In this document: positions 61,533-64,000 of the stretch, piece after piece
Layout: each line of letters begins with the position of its first letter
Numbering within the stretch: position 1 is the stretch's first letter
NCBI RefSeq assembly: GCF_000765665.2
Contig: NZ_JROZ02000001.1
Coordinates: 620,001-684,000 of the forward strand
Direction: 5' to 3'
Length of the DNA: 64,000 nucleotides
DNA from: Helicobacter sp. MIT 05-5293
Lineage (GTDB): Bacteria > Campylobacterota > Campylobacteria > Campylobacterales > Helicobacteraceae
Translations under genes and position numbers: made by a program
Notes under the pieces: generated by a model
The model's input: only the letters and a program-made list of their open reading frames with translations
Told to the model about the DNA's origin: nothing
The model's database searches: none

Positions 61533-61895
61533 TTAGGGCTGATACAGATACATATAAATCGCAGTGATTTCTTCATCGGTCAGATAATATTGAGGCATCA
61601 CACCTTTTTGTTTATTAAGAGCGCGTTGGAAGACACTAAATTCGACATTATTAATTTGCGGGGCAAAAAGTATTTTATTCACACCCTTATGTTTATAGTC
61701 TGCAATTTTGCCTCCTTCACCTTTTTGCCCATGACATTTATTGCAAGCAATACCGCGTGGATTCTCATAAAGATTTTTGCCGTATTCATTTTGCGAGAAA
61801 ACAGGAGCAGAAGATTCTGAATCTTGAAGAATTTCTTCTGCGTTTAAAAGACCATAAAGCACAAATATGCTCATAAATAAAATACTTTTCTTCAT
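61533..61895 (-). CDS. Small monohaem cytochrome c
   Basis: 120 residues with a signal peptide ([15 protein letters not shown]) and one haem-binding motif CNKCH in [16 protein letters not shown] downstream methionine ([13 protein letters not shown]) serves as the likely sixth ligand. Periplasmic electron carrier of the c-553 or oxidase-partner type. Confidence 0.9.
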   Translation of the reverse strand: MKKSILFMSIFVLYGLLNAEEILQDSESSAPVFSQNEYGKNLYENPRGIACNKCHGQKGEGGKIADYKHKGVNKILFAPQINNVEFSVFQRALNKQKGVMPQYYLTDEEITAIYMYLYQP

Positions 61896-61971
61896 AAAAT
61901 ACCCTTCAAAACATTCATTCTTTAATATATTTTATTATAATAGCGTAATGATATTTCCAAAGGCTTTAAAT

Positions 61972-62832
61972 ATGACATTACTTGATGGCAAATCTTTGAG
62001 TGCAAAAATCGAAAAAGATTTGGCAGTAGAAATTCAAAAAATCTCTGAAAAGGGTATCACACCCGGACTTGCAGTGATTTTGGTTGGCAATGATCCCGCA
62101 AGTTGTGCTTATGTGGGTATGAAGGCAAAGGCTTGCAAACGTGTAGGAATCTATTCAGTAACACATGAAATGCCCTCTACAATCACTCAAGATGAACTTT
62201 TATCCGTGATTGATATATTAAATCATAATCCTAATATTGATGGTATATTGGTGCAATTGCCCTTACCTAAGCATATTGATAGTGAAAAGATTCTCGAAGC
62301 AATTGATCCTAAAAAAGATGTCGATGGATTCCACCCTTTCAATATCGGGCGTTTGAGCGCGAATCTTGATGCTTTTATCCCTGCTACACCATTGGGTGTG
62401 ATGAGACTTCTTAAGGCTTATGAGATTGAAGTAAGCGGTAAAGATGTCGCGATTGTCGGTATGAGTAATATCGTAGGCAAACCTTTGGCAAGTTTGATGC
62501 TTAATGCAGGTGCGACCGTGAGTTTGTGCCATATCCTTACGCGTGATGTCGCTGCCTACACGAGAAATGCGGATATTGTGTGTGTGGGAGTGGGCAAAGT
62601 CGGACTGATTACTGCTGATATGGTAAAGCAAGGAGCAATTGTTATAGACATTGGAATTAATCGTTTAGATTCTGGAGCAATTGTCGGTGATGTGGATTTT
62701 GCTAATGTCGCTCCTAAGACAAGCTATATCACGCCTGTTCCCGGAGGCGTTGGACCAATGACGATTGCTACTCTTTTGCAGAATACACTTAAAGCTGCCA
62801 AAAATCGTTCGGATTCACGCAAAGGGATATAA
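61972..62832 (+). CDS. folD: Bifunctional methylenetetrahydrofolate dehydrogenase/cyclohydrolase
   Basis: 286 residues from ATG 61972 ([17 protein letters not shown]); the frame is open further up without support. Motifs [19 protein letters not shown] (catalytic Lys), [37 protein letters not shown] and [15 protein letters not shown]. Supplies formyl-THF, the donor of the sugar formyltransferase in the glycan island. TATAAT-like -10 just upstream (about 61935-61940). Confidence 0.96.
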   Translation: MTLLDGKSLSAKIEKDLAVEIQKISEKGITPGLAVILVGNDPASCAYVGMKAKACKRVGIYSVTHEMPSTITQDELLSVIDILNHNPNIDGILVQLPLPKHIDSEKILEAIDPKKDVDGFHPFNIGRLSANLDAFIPATPLGVMRLLKAYEIEVSGKDVAIVGMSNIVGKPLASLMLNAGATVSLCHILTRDVAAYTRNADIVCVGVGKVGLITADMVKQGAIVIDIGINRLDSGAIVGDVDFANVAPKTSYITPVPGGVGPMTIATLLQNTLKAAKNRSDSRKGI

Positions 62833-62841
62833 AGGAATATA

Positions 62842-63882
62842 ATGTTTAAAAAAATTTTTCAATCAATATGGGCTTTTGTTTCAAGTTGGGTAGGCACGAT
62901 TATTATTGTTTTGTTTTTGATTTTTTTCATAATGCAGGCTTTTGTGATTCCTACTCGTTCTATGGTAGGGACACTTTATGAGGGTGATTTTTTGTTTGTC
63001 AAAAAATTCAGTTATGGTATCCCCACACCCGTTATTCCATGGCTTGAATGGAAAATTTTGCCTGATTTTAATGGTGATGGGCATCTTATCACGGGTAAGC
63101 GTCCTAAACGCGGTGATGTCGTTGTATTTGTCCCACCTCATTTAGAAAAAATCTATTATGTCAAACGCACTTTTGCAGTGGGTGGTGATGAGGTGATTTT
63201 TGATGAAAGCGGGTTTTATTTGCGACCTTTTGAGGGAGACGAGTATATCAAAGAGCATTATTCGGGCTATGTCCTTGTGGAAAAGCTTGGCAAACTTTTT
63301 GTAAAAGAGCCTTATATGGGAGAACACCCGGGTATTTTTTATCAAGATATGTATCAAGATATGCGCACAGGTGAGATATATTTAAGTGATGATGAAGGGA
63401 AACTTTACCAAAAAGTATGCGTGTCAAGCAGCCAAGAAGGCAGAAATATTGGCGATGGTGAAGAATATTGTGATTTATGGAAGCGTGAATATACCGATAA
63501 GAATCCTAGCGAGCTTGTTGTCAATCACAATAGTGCTTATAACAGAATGTTGAGTATGAATCCTTTTTCTTTGAGTATGAATAGAATCAGCGATAGTGCG
63601 TCAAAAATCGGCAATATGTTTTATAAAAAGATTGATGATGATGAGTTTTTTATGATTGGGGATAATCGCAATAATAGTCAAGATTCTCGATTTTGGGGCA
63701 GTGTGCCTTATAAAAACATTATCGGCACGCCTTGGTTTATTTATTTTAGTATCAATCAAGCCAATAGTCAGGAATCTCGCGCCGATGAAGATACTTATAA
63801 ACGCTATACGATTCGATGGGAGCGAATGTTTCAATCTGTGGGATCTTTGGAAAAGCATATGCGTGAAGCAATGCCAAAGTAA
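62842..63882 (+). CDS. lepB: Signal peptidase I
   Basis: 346 residues. One N-terminal membrane helix (WVGTIIIVLFLIFFIMQAFV) followed by the catalytic serine in IPTRSMVGTL, the lysine region VYYVKRTFAVGGDEV-like (IYYVKRTFAVGGDE), and the C-terminal box FFMIGDNRNNSQDSRFWG. Cleaves secretory signal peptides. The long insert between boxes is usual in Helicobacter and Campylobacter. Confidence 0.95.
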   Translation: MFKKIFQSIWAFVSSWVGTIIIVLFLIFFIMQAFVIPTRSMVGTLYEGDFLFVKKFSYGIPTPVIPWLEWKILPDFNGDGHLITGKRPKRGDVVVFVPPHLEKIYYVKRTFAVGGDEVIFDESGFYLRPFEGDEYIKEHYSGYVLVEKLGKLFVKEPYMGEHPGIFYQDMYQDMRTGEIYLSDDEGKLYQKVCVSSSQEGRNIGDGEEYCDLWKREYTDKNPSELVVNHNSAYNRMLSMNPFSLSMNRISDSASKIGNMFYKKIDDDEFFMIGDNRNNSQDSRFWGSVPYKNIIGTPWFIYFSINQANSQESRADEDTYKRYTIRWERMFQSVGSLEKHMREAMPK

Positions 63883-63891
63883 GGGGGTAGA

Positions 63892-64000
63892 ATGGTTTAT
63901 ATCATTGGGACAGATCACGCAGGCGTGAATCTTCGGGATTTTATTAAACAATATTTGCAAAGCAAAGGTTTTGAAGTGATTGACCTTGCTCCAACTGATA
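63892..64000 (+). CDS. rpiB: Ribose-5-phosphate isomerase B (5' part only)
   Basis: Starts ATG 63892 after AAGGGGGTAGA: MVYIIGTDHAGVNLRDFIKQ, YLQSKGFEVIDLAPTD, then the window ends. The GTDHAG start is typical for RpiB/LacAB. Confidence 0.85.
   Translation, partial: MVYIIGTDHAGVNLRDFIKQYLQSKGFEVIDLAPTD

Overview
ORGANISM. The window looks like the chromosome of an enterohepatic Helicobacter (H. hepaticus / bilis / cinaedi type). This rests on the low GC, the short spacing between genes, a Helicobacter-type outer membrane protein, lpxR, pldA, FlgA, GlmS and FolD homologues of epsilonproteobacterial type, many homopolymeric tracts, and the constant recurrence of the heptamer AGATTCT/AGAATCT. 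The species is an inference from content, not from a search. REGION 1 (1-20737, all minus strand) is a surface-glycan island: dTDP-hexose synthesis (rfbA, rfbB), two FdtA-type cupin ketoisomerases, a radical SAM enzyme, glycosyltransferases (two GT11 fucosyltransferases, one fused to a GT-D domain; a GT2; another GT-A type), a sugar formyltransferase, a methyltransferase, NeuD- and WlbB/FdtC-type hexapeptide acetyltransferases, two beta-propeller glycosidase-like proteins, two FemAB-like proteins, and an acyl module (GNAT, ACP, SDR reductase, AMP-ligase). It carries thirteen G/C tracts of 10-13 bases. Seven lie inside coding regions and act as ordinary ON/OFF switches: five genes are OFF as sequenced and two ON. 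The other six lie at or near gene 3' ends, where tract length chooses the C-terminus and decides whether the frame runs on to the start codon of the next gene. A probable AapA/IsoA-like type I toxin locus sits between the formyltransferase and the neuD-like gene. REGION 2 (20738-24504): a MarR regulator with a textbook promoter and a perfect inverted repeat, a YceI protein, and a chemoreceptor. REGION 3 (24600-30141): an AT-rich zone with a DUF4253 protein behind a poly-T promoter, followed by decayed ankyrin-like, amidase and cell-wall-hydrolase genes and small secreted proteins, resembling an effector/immunity graveyard. REGION 4 (30142-40318): an accessory block with an ArsB-type transporter, GyrI-like, GNAT, TfoX-like, LysE and ClbS/DfsB-like genes, then a four-gene defence operon (DUF262-DUF1524 nuclease, second DUF262 protein, PD-(D/E)XK restriction enzyme, DNA methyltransferase). 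REGION 5 (40372-64000): mostly housekeeping. It opens with a 1471-residue GMP synthase that carries four GNAT domains and a complete 3-methyladenine-DNA glycosylase as two insertions. Then follow HdeD-like, SPFH/NfeD, LpxR, GlmS, PldA, TrpB, an outer membrane protein with a poly-T promoter, RDD, PyrE, a beta-barrel, DUF2147, a UvrD-type helicase, FlgA, UbiX, CoaD, Tmk, ComF, cytochrome c, FolD, LepB and the start of RpiB. No tRNA, rRNA, CRISPR array or intact insertion sequence was seen.
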